The notes below the pieces were generated by a model. That model was not told where the DNA came from. It saw nothing but the letters and a program-made list of their open reading frames with translations, and made no database searches. Made by a program: the position numbers and the translations under genes. This document shows positions 1-6,444 of a stretch of 8,340 nucleotides of DNA, one piece after another (within the stretch, counting starts at the first letter, position 1; every line of letters begins with the position of its first letter). The DNA is from Acidimicrobiia bacterium. Its GTDB lineage: Bacteria > Actinomycetota > Acidimicrobiia > Acidimicrobiales > JACDCH01. The DNA lies in NCBI GenBank assembly GCA_013694495.1, contig JACDCH010000003.1, forward strand, positions 1-8,340. Direction: 5' to 3'.

Positions 1-255
1 GAGGCCGTCAGCACCTGCCGGCCCGGTCGCACCTGCCGCTCCGCTCGGGCCGCGTTGGTTGATGTCGAGCTGGACCTCGCCGCCCTTGCAGCGTTGGCGC
101 GGGAAGTCGATCGGGCGCCACGTGCCACTCGCCTGGCTGTAGCAGGTGTGGATCACCCCGTCACTGTCCGGAATCGCCGCCCCCGCCAGCCCGCCCAGGG
201 CCAACGCGGTCGCTACCCCCGCCGCCACCACCGCTACACCGCGCTGAACCTTCAC
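1..255 (-). CDS. Secreted collagen-like repeat protein, N-terminal part (runs off left edge)
   Basis: The first 85 codons of a minus-strand gene whose 3' end lies beyond base 1. The N-terminus is basic (MKVQRG) and is followed by a hydrophobic Ala/Val/Leu/Gly stretch (about residues 7-27). This fits a Sec signal peptide or a membrane anchor, with possible cleavage near GAA-IP. Next comes a short two-Cys module, IPDSDGVIHTCYS...QRCKGGE (about residues 28-66, Cys38 and Cys56). In actinobacteria I recognise this module as a common leader of collagen-like proteins. From residue 69 the sequence turns into Gly-X-Y triplets (GPS GAA GAT GPA GAD GL) that continue to the edge. Start choice: GTG at 255 has an AGGAGG Shine-Dalgarno 7 bases upstream. 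An in-frame GTG at 261 would sit too close to it. Likely role: an exported or cell-surface fibrous protein, function unknown. Its full length, repeat number and C-terminal domain cannot be seen. Confidence 0.85.
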   Translation of the reverse strand, partial: MKVQRGVAVVAAGVATALALGGLAGAAIPDSDGVIHTCYSQASGTWRPIDFPRQRCKGGEVQLDINQRGPSGAAGATGPAGADGL

Positions 256-262
256 GCCCACG

Positions 263-268
263 CCTCCT
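263..268 (-). promoter_or_regulatory. Shine-Dalgarno AGGAGG of the collagen-like gene
   Basis: The minus strand reads AGGAGG, then 7 bases, then GTG at 255. This spacing decides between the two in-frame GTG codons (255 and 261) in favour of 255. Confidence 0.7.
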
Positions 269-315
269 CGTTCGATCGGTCCGACGCATCTGGACACGAA
301 CGAGACATGGACCGC

Positions 316-333
316 ATCCGTGGAACCACGGAT
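316..333. repeat. 18-base inverted repeat in the gap between the S4-domain and collagen-like genes
   Basis: The arms ATCCGTGG and CCACGGAT are perfect complements around a central AA (plus strand). The repeat lies 43 bases after the S4 gene stop and 60 bases before the start of the collagen-like gene, both on the minus strand. As RNA it could fold as a 7-bp stem with a 4-base loop, but no U-tract follows. It could be a terminator for the S4 gene or an operator for the collagen-like gene, and the sequence does not decide between them. The rest of the 256-376 gap shows no convincing -35/-10 pair. Confidence 0.5.
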
Positions 334-376
334 CGTTGGCCAGAATGTTGTCGGTCCTCGACGCGGTGCTGGGCTG

Positions 377-739
377 CTATTCGCCGCGGAGGCGATCCGT
401 CAGGCGGCGATCTCGCTTCGTCGGCCGGCCGGCACCACGCTCACGGGCGGCGACGGGAGCCGTCCCGTCCTTCGGTGGCGGGGGAGGGGTGTGGTCGACG
501 TAGCACTCGGCGGCGATCGCCGCGCCGACCCGCTTGTCGAGCACCTGCACGACGACGACCGTGCGGTCCACGCCGTGGAGGCGCGCCTCGATGCGGTCGC
601 CGACGCCCACCCCCGTCGCCGGCTTCGCGGCCCGGCCGTTCACCTCGACGTGGCCGCTGCGGCAGAGCGCGGTGGCGTCGGAGCGCGTCGTGCACAGCCG
701 CACCGCCCACAGCCACCGGTCGATCCGGGTCGAGTCCAT
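377..739 (-). CDS. RNA-binding S4-domain protein, Hsp15 (HslR)-like
   Basis: 120 residues. The N-terminal S4 RNA-binding domain (about residues 4-65) shows the family pattern RIDRWLWAVRLCTTRS (5-20), then CRSGHVEVNGRAAKPATGVGVGD (26-48). A proline run PPPPP (85-89) follows, then the conserved basic tail GRPTKRDRRLTDRLRG (104-119) typical of bacterial Hsp15-like proteins. In E. coli the family member HslR binds stalled 50S subunits carrying nascent-chain tRNA and helps recycle them. A similar ribosome-associated role is inferred here. The length is normal for the family. The ATG start at 739 sits directly before the S4 motif, but no strong Shine-Dalgarno precedes it. It is 129 bases downstream of the methyltransferase gene on the same strand. 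Confidence 0.88.
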   Translation of the reverse strand: MDSTRIDRWLWAVRLCTTRSDATALCRSGHVEVNGRAAKPATGVGVGDRIEARLHGVDRTVVVVQVLDKRVGAAIAAECYVDHTPPPPPKDGTAPVAARERGAGRPTKRDRRLTDRLRGE

Positions 740-788
740 GCGGGCGCTCAGGCCCTGCGGATTGACTGGTGACGGGAGCGGTGGTGGC

Positions 789-805
789 CGCAGGTCCTTC
801 CTGCG
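789..805. repeat. Small inverted repeat in the methyltransferase/S4 gene gap
   Basis: A 6-bp perfect stem CGCAGG/CCTGCG flanks a 5-base loop. It lies in the 129-base gap (740-868) between the methyltransferase stop and the S4 gene start. No U-tract follows on the minus strand, so it is at best a weak terminator-like or leader hairpin. Nothing else recognisable is seen in this gap. Confidence 0.25.
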
Positions 806-868
806 TCTCGATTCGATTCCGGGTGCCCGCGTCGGGGGCTGCGCCTGGGCGGTCGGGAACCCTTCATC

Positions 869-1618
869 TCAGGCCCGTTCGTAGACCGACACGTGCTCGG
901 TGCTGTCGTCGTCGAACGGCTGGCCTTGCCACCCGGCCCACCGCTCCCGGAGCCGCAGCCCGGCGTCGGCCGCCATCTCGTCGAGCTGGGCCGGCCAGGC
1001 GTAGCGGAGCACCGACGGCCGCAGCTTGATGCCCGACTCGCGGATCTCCACCAGCTGGTGGCTGATGACCTGCTCGACGGGGTCGTGCACGACCGCGTTG
1101 AACACGACGTGGTCGAGGGCCACGGTGCGGGGCTCGACGACCCGGTTCGTGGTCTTCGGGAGGTTCTCGCCCGGTACGAACGCCTCGACGACGAACACGC
1201 CCCCCGGCGCCAGGAGGCCGGCGACCGAGGCGAGGCAGTCGCGTTGGGCGCCTTCGGAGGTCAGCATGAAGAACGTGTTGAAGCCGACGACGACGACGGC
1301 GAACGCCGGCCGGTCGGCGGGCAGGACGGCCGCCGGGTCGCGCATGTCGCCCAGCACGGCGACGACGGCGTCGCCGCCGGGGCGGGCTGCCAGGCGCGAC
1401 AGCATCGCCTCCGACGCATCGACGCCCCACACCGGCTGGTGGCGCACCAATGGGATGGCGAGCCGGCCGGTGCCGACCCCGAGCTCGAGGACGGGCCCGC
1501 CGCCGGCCAGCTCGACGAGGCGCGGCACCGCGTGGAACGGATCGCCGACGTTTCCGTACCACTCGTCGTACACGTCGACGAACGCGTCGCCGTAGGTCTC
1601 TGGGAGGTACCCGTCCAT
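869..1618 (-). CDS. Class I SAM-dependent methyltransferase
   Basis: 249 residues with a Rossmann-type methyltransferase fold. Motif I is VLELGVGTGRLAIPL (43-57), binding S-adenosylmethionine. The acidic residue at the end of strand beta2 is in VWGVDASEAM (63-72), and VLGDMRD (88-94) follows. The strand-4 motif is FAVVVVGFNTFFML (106-119), then LLAPGGVFVVEAF (135-147). The C-terminal half is substrate-specific and gives no clue to the target. The best match is the general Methyltransf_25/11 group, so the substrate is unknown. Start: the frame stays open upstream to 1720, but that extension overlaps the sigma factor C-terminus and is Pro/Arg-rich. The ATG at 1618 (MDGYLPETYGDAFVDVYDEWYG) begins family-like sequence and leaves a 37-base gap after the sigma factor gene. 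No clear Shine-Dalgarno is seen. Co-transcription with the sigma factor is likely from spacing and strand. Confidence 0.88.
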   Translation of the reverse strand: MDGYLPETYGDAFVDVYDEWYGNVGDPFHAVPRLVELAGGGPVLELGVGTGRLAIPLVRHQPVWGVDASEAMLSRLAARPGGDAVVAVLGDMRDPAAVLPADRPAFAVVVVGFNTFFMLTSEGAQRDCLASVAGLLAPGGVFVVEAFVPGENLPKTTNRVVEPRTVALDHVVFNAVVHDPVEQVISHQLVEIRESGIKLRPSVLRYAWPAQLDEMAADAGLRLRERWAGWQGQPFDDDSTEHVSVYERA

Positions 1619-1655
1619 CGGCCGAGGCCGTTCGCGTGTGGTGGGGGAGGGTCGC

Positions 1656-2600
<945 letters not shown>

Positions 2601-2608
2601 GAGTTGGA

Positions 2609-2614
2609 CTCCTT
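2609..2614 (-). promoter_or_regulatory. Shine-Dalgarno AAGGAG that fixes the sigma factor start
   Basis: The minus strand reads AAGGAG, 8 bases, GTG (2600). No comparable site precedes the upstream ATG codons of the same open frame, whose extra 42 residues look unlike sigma factor sequence. Confidence 0.7.
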
Positions 2615-2771
2615 CCGCGCTGGTCGACCGGGGAGCCGGGCAGCGACGGCGGTGATTAGGTGAACCGATAGCCGGTCCTGGACAGGGGGAACCCACAACG
2701 GTAGACCATTTTGGCGCCATTGCCACGCCAGATTGCCCCGATGGCCCGAGGTGATCCGGCAGTCACGTCGC

Positions 2772-2797
2772 GGAACACCCTACCGCCCCCTGCGGTT
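2772..2797 (+). promoter_or_regulatory. Possible ECF-type promoter (GGAAC...CGGTT) for the monooxygenase gene
   Basis: GGAAC at 2772-2776 and CGGTT at 2793-2797 are separated by 16 bases. This resembles actinobacterial extracytoplasmic sigma promoters (GGAAC, 16-18 bases, CGTT). Transcription would begin within a few bases of the GTG start at 2809, giving an almost leaderless message. Two short motifs in GC-rich DNA can arise by chance. Confidence 0.2.
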
Positions 2798-2808
2798 GGG
2801 GTCGTCCT

Positions 2809-3864
2809 GTGATCGACGCCCCCGTTCCGCTGTCCGTGCTCGACCTCGCGCCGGTCGGGTCCGGGACCACCCCGACCGAGGCCCTGGGCCGTTCCGCCGA
2901 GCTCGCCCAGTACGCCGAAGCCGTGGGTTTCCGCCGCCTGTGGGTGGCCGAGCACCACAACATGCCCGGGATCGCCAGCTCGTCGCCGGCCGTCCTGCTG
3001 GCCCACCTGGGGGCCCGGACCGGGACGATCCGGCTCGGATCGGGGGGCGTCATGCTGCCGAACCACCCGCCCCTGGTGGTGGCCGAGCAGTTCGGCCTGC
3101 TGGCGTCGCTGCACCCCGGGCGGATCGACCTCGGGATCGGCCGGGCCCCCGGCACCGACCCCGTGACCGCCGCCGCCCTGCGGCGGGACCTGGGCCACGA
3201 GCTGGTCGAGGAGTTCCCGCGCCACCTGGCCGAGCTGGTGGCCTTCCTCCACGGCGCCTTCCCCGAGGGCCACCCGTACCGGGCCATCACGGCCGTGCCC
3301 CAGGCCACGGAACCGCCCGAGGTGTGGCTGCTCGGCTCGAGCGACTTCAGCGCCCACCTGGCCGGCCGGTTGGGCCTGCCGTTCTCGTTCGCCCACCACT
3401 TCAGCGCCGTGAACACCCTGCCGGCGCTGGCCGCCTACCGGTCGGCGTTCCGCTCGGCGCCCGCCGGGGCTCAGCCGCAGGCGATGGTTGCCGTGTCGGT
3501 GATCTGTGCCGACGATGATGAGCGGGCGCGCTGGCTGGCCGGCCCGTCATTGCTGTCGTTCGCCCGGCTGCGCCAAGGGCGGCCGCAGCCGCTGCCGACG
3601 CCCGAGGAGGCCGCCGGCCACACGTTCACGCCCACCGAGAGGGAGATCGTCCGCAGTTGGAGCCGCTCGATGATCGTCGGTGCGCCGGCGACGGTGCGGG
3701 CCCAGCTGGCGGAGCTGCTGGCGACGACGGCGGCCGACGAGGTGATGGTGACGACGACGGTCCACGGCCACGTCGACCGGCTCCGCTCGTTCGAGCTCGT
3801 GGCCGGCCTGTGGCCCGATGTCGTGGCCGACGCCGCGGCGACGGCGGCCGCCGTGTCCGGCTGA
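2809..3864 (+). CDS. Luciferase-like (LLM) flavin-dependent monooxygenase, MsnO8-like group
   Basis: 351 residues forming a bacterial-luciferase-type TIM barrel. Landmarks in order: PLSVLDLAPVGSG (7-19), the first strand; ELAQYAEAVGFRRLWVAEHHNMPG (31-54), the family AEHH motif; TGTIRLGSGGVMLPNHPPLVVAEQFGLLASLHPGRIDLGIGRAPGTDP (71-118), containing the flavin-binding region and the conserved GRIDLGIGR signature; and VWLLGSSDFSAHLAGRLGLPFSFAHHF (172-198). The length is usual for the YhbW/MsnO8-like group. Such enzymes use reduced FMN or F420 to oxidise small organic substrates, but the cofactor and substrate here cannot be read from sequence. The GTG start places the first beta strand at the normal distance. 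The upstream Shine-Dalgarno is weak (a GGGG run near 2798). The gene stands alone, divergent from the sigma factor and convergent with the EthD-like gene. Confidence 0.9.
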   Translation: MIDAPVPLSVLDLAPVGSGTTPTEALGRSAELAQYAEAVGFRRLWVAEHHNMPGIASSSPAVLLAHLGARTGTIRLGSGGVMLPNHPPLVVAEQFGLLASLHPGRIDLGIGRAPGTDPVTAAALRRDLGHELVEEFPRHLAELVAFLHGAFPEGHPYRAITAVPQATEPPEVWLLGSSDFSAHLAGRLGLPFSFAHHFSAVNTLPALAAYRSAFRSAPAGAQPQAMVAVSVICADDDERARWLAGPSLLSFARLRQGRPQPLPTPEEAAGHTFTPTEREIVRSWSRSMIVGAPATVRAQLAELLATTAADEVMVTTTVHGHVDRLRSFELVAGLWPDVVADAAATAAAVSG

Positions 3865-3894
3865 CGCTGAGGCGCCCGCCCGCCCGGCGTCAGC
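3860..3894. terminator. Hairpin between convergent monooxygenase and EthD-like genes
   Basis: Arms GCTGACGC (3860-3867) and GCGTCAGC (3887-3894) are perfect 8-base complements. The left arm contains the TGA stop of the monooxygenase gene, and the right arm ends 2 bases before the EthD-like gene stop. There is no T-tract on either strand. The placement between two converging 3' ends, only 31 bases apart, suggests a bidirectional terminator. Confidence 0.5.
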
Positions 3895-3895
3895 G

Positions 3896-4573
3896 TCAGC
3901 GGCGCGGCTGGAGGAGGTACTCGCTCATCGTCGTCGAGCGCAGGCGGGCGAGGTCGAGGCACGCCTCGACGTTGGCCAGCATCTCGGTGACCATCGGCCC
4001 GAGCGCCTCGGGGTCGCCGCCGGTGTTGAAGAACAGCATCGGGTCGGCGACCACCTTGGTCGACGGCCACGCCTCCTCGACGATGCCGTCGATGGGCGGA
4101 GCGCCGTCCGTCAGGCGCTGGACGACGCGGTTGCGGACGTAGCGGCACCGGGGCTGGAGCTCGCCCGAGCGGGGCGACTGCACCTCGTGCCAGTTGTGGA
4201 GCCACGTCGGCTCGTCGAGGGCCGCAGGGCGGTGGATGAGCGCGACCGTGAGCACGCCGGCGGATCGCTGCCCGGGCGTGGGCGGGGTGGCGTAGTCCTC
4301 GTAGAGCGACTCGACCACGAGGTAGGCGTCCCACGGGAGGCCGAAGGCCGCGACGGCGGCATCGGCCTCCTCGCGTCGCTGGTAGCAGTCGACCCAGGCG
4401 CCGGCGAAGGCGACGTGGGTGCGCTCCCCGGGAGCGGCCGGCGCCGGCGACGGGGCGTGCACCGCGTCGCCGTCGTGGAGGCCGATGGACACGAAGGGGC
4501 CGGCCCGGAGCGCGGTGGCTGCGTCGGCGTCGACGGGGCCGTCACCCCAGAACAGGTACATGACCTTCTCCAT
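3896..4573 (-). CDS. EthD-like domain protein (dimeric alpha/beta barrel family), function unknown
   Basis: 225 residues. The C-terminal half (about 107-225) looks like an EthD domain: a hydrophobic strand VLTVALIHRP, then PTWLHNWHEVQSP (122-134), CRYVRNRVVQRL (143-154), PPIDGIVEEAWP (159-170), and a strand with FFNTGG (181-186). The N-terminal half begins MEKVMYLFWG and repeats a weaker version of the same layout, so the protein may hold two ferredoxin-like halves, as some long EthD-like proteins do. EthD was first seen in an ether-degradation cluster and its biochemical role is poorly defined. Start: ATG at 4573 gives the family-like MEKVMYL. ATG at 4561 is an alternative with GGAG 6 bases upstream. 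The open frame further upstream to 4681 overlaps the divergent DUF35 gene and is rejected. It diverges from the DUF35-thiolase operon, which suggests but does not prove a linked role. Confidence 0.75.
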   Translation of the reverse strand: MEKVMYLFWGDGPVDADAATALRAGPFVSIGLHDGDAVHAPSPAPAAPGERTHVAFAGAWVDCYQRREEADAAVAAFGLPWDAYLVVESLYEDYATPPTPGQRSAGVLTVALIHRPAALDEPTWLHNWHEVQSPRSGELQPRCRYVRNRVVQRLTDGAPPIDGIVEEAWPSTKVVADPMLFFNTGGDPEALGPMVTEMLANVEACLDLARLRSTTMSEYLLQPRR

Positions 4574-4603
4574 CCGGCTGCGGACTGTAGGGCCGGTGCC
4601 GGG

Positions 4604-4636
4604 CTCGGATAGGTTGCGCCGCGATCCGAGATCGCG
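4604..4636 (+). promoter_or_regulatory. Two overlapping, mutually exclusive inverted repeats in the DUF35-thiolase leader
   Basis: The first pair is CTCGGAT (4604-4610) with ATCCGAG (4624-4630), both perfect, 13 bases apart. The second pair is CGCGATC (4620-4626) with GATCGCG (4630-4636), perfect, with a 3-base spacer. They share bases 4624-4626 and 4630, so only one can form at a time. The second ends 3 bases before the AAGGGGG Shine-Dalgarno (4640-4646). They could be operators for a repressor or alternative leader hairpins. A weak -10-like TAGGTT lies at 4610-4615, which would place most of the first pair in the promoter. Confidence 0.4.
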
Positions 4637-4655
4637 TCCAAGGGGGACCCGCCTG

Positions 4656-5078
4656 ATGGCCGAGCAAGTGCCGCTCGTCAACTACCTCGTCCTCGGCGAG
4701 GACCCGCACCTCGTCGCCCAGGAGTGCACGTCCTGCGGCGCGAAGTTCTTCGACCGGCGCAACGCCTGCGCCTCGTGTTCCGCCACCGAGTTCAAGCCCT
4801 TCGACGTCCCGACGTCGGGCGAGCTCAAGGCGTTCACGATCGTCTCGATGGCGGCGCCCGGCGTGCCCGTCCCGTTCGTGGCCGGGATCATCGACTGCGA
4901 CGGCACCCCCGTGCGGGGCAACGTCATCAACACCGAGCCCGACCCCGATCACGTGACGCTCGGCATGAAGGTCAAGCTGGCGACCTTCGTGGTCGGCACC
5001 GACGAAAACGGCACCGAGGCCGTCGGCTTCGGCTTCGAACCCATCGACTCGACCAAGGCGGAGGCGTCCAATGGCTGA
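4656..5078 (+). CDS. DUF35 zinc-ribbon/OB-fold protein, partner of the downstream thiolase
   Basis: 140 residues. The N-terminal rubredoxin-like zinc ribbon is ECTSCGAKFFDRRNACASCS (23-42), with Cys24, Cys27, Cys38 and Cys41 as the likely zinc ligands. An OB-fold follows (about 50-128: GELKAFTIVSM, FVAGIIDCDG, RGNVI, GMKVKLATFV, AVGFGFEPI). This is the standard DUF35 (OB_aCoA_assoc) layout and length. In studied cases these proteins bind acyl-CoA and form complexes with thiolase-like enzymes, for example ChsH2 with Ltp2 in steroid side-chain breakdown, and the archaeal thiolase/HMG-CoA synthase complex. Start: the ATG at 4656 has AAGGGGG 9 bases upstream. The frame is open earlier but only across the divergent gene. 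It overlaps the thiolase by 8 bases (ATGGCTGA), so translation of the two is very likely coupled at equal amounts. Confidence 0.92.
   Translation: MAEQVPLVNYLVLGEDPHLVAQECTSCGAKFFDRRNACASCSATEFKPFDVPTSGELKAFTIVSMAAPGVPVPFVAGIIDCDGTPVRGNVINTEPDPDHVTLGMKVKLATFVVGTDENGTEAVGFGFEPIDSTKAEASNG
5060..5064 (+). promoter_or_regulatory. Shine-Dalgarno GGAGG of the thiolase inside the DUF35 gene
   Basis: GGAGG lies within the last codons of the DUF35 gene, 6 bases before the thiolase ATG at 5071. It supports this start and translational coupling across the 8-base overlap. Confidence 0.65.
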
Positions 5079-6279
5079 CGACGTTTGGATCCTCGGGATC
5101 CACATGACCAAGTTCGGCAAGCACCCCGACCTCGACACCGTCGACCTCGCCGCCGAGGCGGCCATGGGCGCGCTGAAGGACGGCGGCGTCACGATGAAGG
5201 ACATGGGCGTGCTCGCCGCCGGCAACCTGATGGCGGCCAACGCCGGCATCGGCCAGCAGCTGCAGAAGCAGATCGGCCAGACCGGCATCCCCGTGTTCAA
5301 CGTGGCCAACGCCTGCGCCACCGGGGCCACCGCCCTGCGCACGGCGATCATGGCCGTGAAGGCGGGTGAGGCCGACTACGGGCTCGCCGTCGGGGTCGAG
5401 AAGCTCTCCGGCGCCGGCCTGCTCGGCGGCGGGGGATCGCCCAAGAAGGACGGCAACGTCTACGAGCCGAAGGGGCGCTACGGCTCGGTGGTCCCGACCG
5501 ACGGCCGCATCGGCACCGACACCATGCCCGGCACCTTCGCCCAGATCGGCATGGAATACGGCCACAAGTACGGCGGCACGAGCTTCGAGCTGTTCGCCCG
5601 GATCTCCGAGAAGAACCACGCCCACTCGACGCTGAACCCGCTGGCGGCTTACTCGAAGCGCTTCACGCTCGAGGAGATCATGGGCGACATCATGATCGCC
5701 TACCCGAACACGCGGCCGATGTGCTCGGCCAACTGCGACGGCGCCGCGGCGGCCGTCGTCGTGTCCGACGCGAAGCTCAAGACGCTCGACCCCGACCAGC
5801 GCCGCCGGGCCGTGAAGGTGTCGGCGTCGATCCTCACGTCGGACCCGTGGCAGGACCAGTGCCAGATCCTCCCCGACGTCAACACGCTGACGAAGATGGC
5901 GGCCGACCAGGCCTACGCGCAGTCGGGGGTGTCGCCCGAGGATCTCGACCTCGTCGAGCTCCACGACTGCTTCGCCACGGCCGAGCTCGTGCACTACGAC
6001 AACCTCCGGCTCTGCGCCGAGGGCGAGGCCGTGCCGTTCTTCGAGTCGGGCGCCACCTGGCGCGACGGCGCGACGCCGGTGAACGTGTCCGGCGGGCTCG
6101 AGTCGAAGGGCCACCCGATCGCGGCGACGGGCATCGCCAACATCTGGGAGGTGTGCCACCACCTGCGGGGGGAGGCCGGCGACCGCCAGATCGAGGGGGC
6201 CAAGGTGGGCCTGGCCCACGTCATCGGCCTCGGCTCGGCGTGCGGCGTCCACATCCTCGAGAAGGCGGCGACGAACTAG
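5071..6279 (+). CDS. Thiolase family protein (SCP-x/lipid-transfer-protein type acetyl-CoA acetyltransferase)
   Basis: 402 residues, full length for the SCP-x-like thiolase group. It begins WILGIHMTKFGKHPD, typical of the group. The nucleophile Cys82 is in NVANACATGATALR (77-90). The second block is VELHDCFATAEL (295-306), with His298. The catalytic His348 is in SGGLESKGHPIAATG (340-354). The C-terminal GLGSACGVHILEK (386-398) carries Cys391. These enzymes form or cleave C-C bonds in beta-ketoacyl-CoA thioesters in the cytoplasm. Related Ltp2-type aldolases, which also pair with DUF35 proteins, lack the thiolase cysteine and use tyrosines. The intact Cys82, His298 and His348 here argue for real thiolase chemistry. 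The thiolase is co-translated with the DUF35 gene, its presumed acyl-CoA-binding subunit. A strong terminator follows. The substrate is unknown, and steroid, long-chain or branched acyl-CoAs are all possible. Confidence 0.92.
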   Translation: MADDVWILGIHMTKFGKHPDLDTVDLAAEAAMGALKDGGVTMKDMGVLAAGNLMAANAGIGQQLQKQIGQTGIPVFNVANACATGATALRTAIMAVKAGEADYGLAVGVEKLSGAGLLGGGGSPKKDGNVYEPKGRYGSVVPTDGRIGTDTMPGTFAQIGMEYGHKYGGTSFELFARISEKNHAHSTLNPLAAYSKRFTLEEIMGDIMIAYPNTRPMCSANCDGAAAAVVVSDAKLKTLDPDQRRRAVKVSASILTSDPWQDQCQILPDVNTLTKMAADQAYAQSGVSPEDLDLVELHDCFATAELVHYDNLRLCAEGEAVPFFESGATWRDGATPVNVSGGLESKGHPIAATGIANIWEVCHHLRGEAGDRQIEGAKVGLAHVIGLGSACGVHILEKAATN

Positions 6280-6305
6280 CCGTCCCAGTTCCGGGGCGCT
6301 GAGGC

Positions 6306-6332
6306 GAGGCCGGCCTGCAGGCCGGCCTCTCT
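6306..6332 (+). terminator. Strong palindromic terminator after the thiolase
   Basis: Arms GAGGCCGGCC (6306-6315) and GGCCGGCCTC (6320-6329) are perfect 10-base complements around a TGCA loop, so the whole 24 bases is palindromic. It starts 27 bases after the thiolase stop and is followed by a short pyrimidine run (TCTTC). It is a good intrinsic-type terminator for a high-GC genome, although the T-tract is poor. Confidence 0.75.
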
Positions 6333-6344
6333 TCGTGGAGGTCG

Positions 6345-6363
6345 AGCCGTTCACCACGGCTTT
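6345..6363 (+). terminator. Second small hairpin downstream of the thiolase
   Basis: AGCCGT (6345-6350) and ACGGCT (6356-6361) pair around a 5-base loop and are followed by TT. It could be a back-up terminator. Otherwise the 6364-6401 stretch shows nothing recognisable. Confidence 0.3.
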
Positions 6364-6401
6364 GGCCGACGCCATGCTGGCTGAAGGCCGACCCGACGCA
6401 C

Positions 6402-6415
6402 TGAACCGCCGTTCA
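6402..6415. promoter_or_regulatory. Candidate TetR operator TGAAC-CGCC-GTTCA
   Basis: A 14-base inverted repeat with 5-base perfect arms sits 30 bases before the TetR ATG and overlaps the candidate -35 (TTCAAC, 6412-6417). Its AAC...GTT core is of the kind bound by TetR-family acyl-CoA regulators such as KstR. Placement immediately upstream of a TetR gene suggests autoregulation. The evidence is position and symmetry only. Confidence 0.45.
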
Positions 6416-6438
6416 ACCGGGTGGTGCCGAAGTACCAT
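6412..6438 (+). promoter_or_regulatory. Candidate leaderless promoter of the TetR-crotonase operon
   Basis: TACCAT (6433-6438) fits the actinobacterial TAnnnT -10 element, with TTCAAC (6412-6417) as a poor -35 at 15 bases. The ATG at 6445 lies where transcription would start, 6-7 bases after the -10, and no Shine-Dalgarno is present. A leaderless transcript is therefore plausible, as is common in actinobacteria. Confidence 0.4.
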
Positions 6439-6444
6439 CACCCG

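Larger units (their letters stand above)
2601..2808. promoter_or_regulatory. Divergent intergenic region between sigma factor and luciferase-like monooxygenase
   Basis: 208 bases that must hold the promoters of two divergent genes. It is visibly less GC-rich than its surroundings around 2700-2725. Candidate elements are weak. On the minus strand, TACCGT (TAnnnT type) lies near 2698-2703, with a poor -35 match about 16 bases upstream. On the plus strand there is an ECF-like pair at 2772-2797, listed separately. An 8-base palindrome TGGCGCCA sits at 2712-2719. No gene-like frame is supported here. Confidence 0.5.

Noticed and set aside
55..772. Plus-strand open frames at the left end (55-765, 320-772)
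   Set aside because: They are antisense to the collagen-like and S4-domain genes. Their translations are Arg/Pro-rich without family features.
770..870. Possible tRNA, because of a TTCGATT T-loop-like string near 808-817
   Set aside because: The flanking bases do not pair as a T-stem, and no acceptor stem or anticodon arm can be built around it.
1638..1655. Possible terminator between the sigma factor and methyltransferase genes
   Set aside because: The 37-base gap holds a C-rich run and a short CGGCC repeat, but no stem-loop of useful length followed by U residues.
4972..6441. A 489-codon minus-strand open frame opposite the thiolase
   Set aside because: The thiolase on the plus strand has all catalytic motifs. 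The antisense product is low-complexity (Val/Gly/Arg/His-rich), with no recognisable domain or ribosome-binding site.
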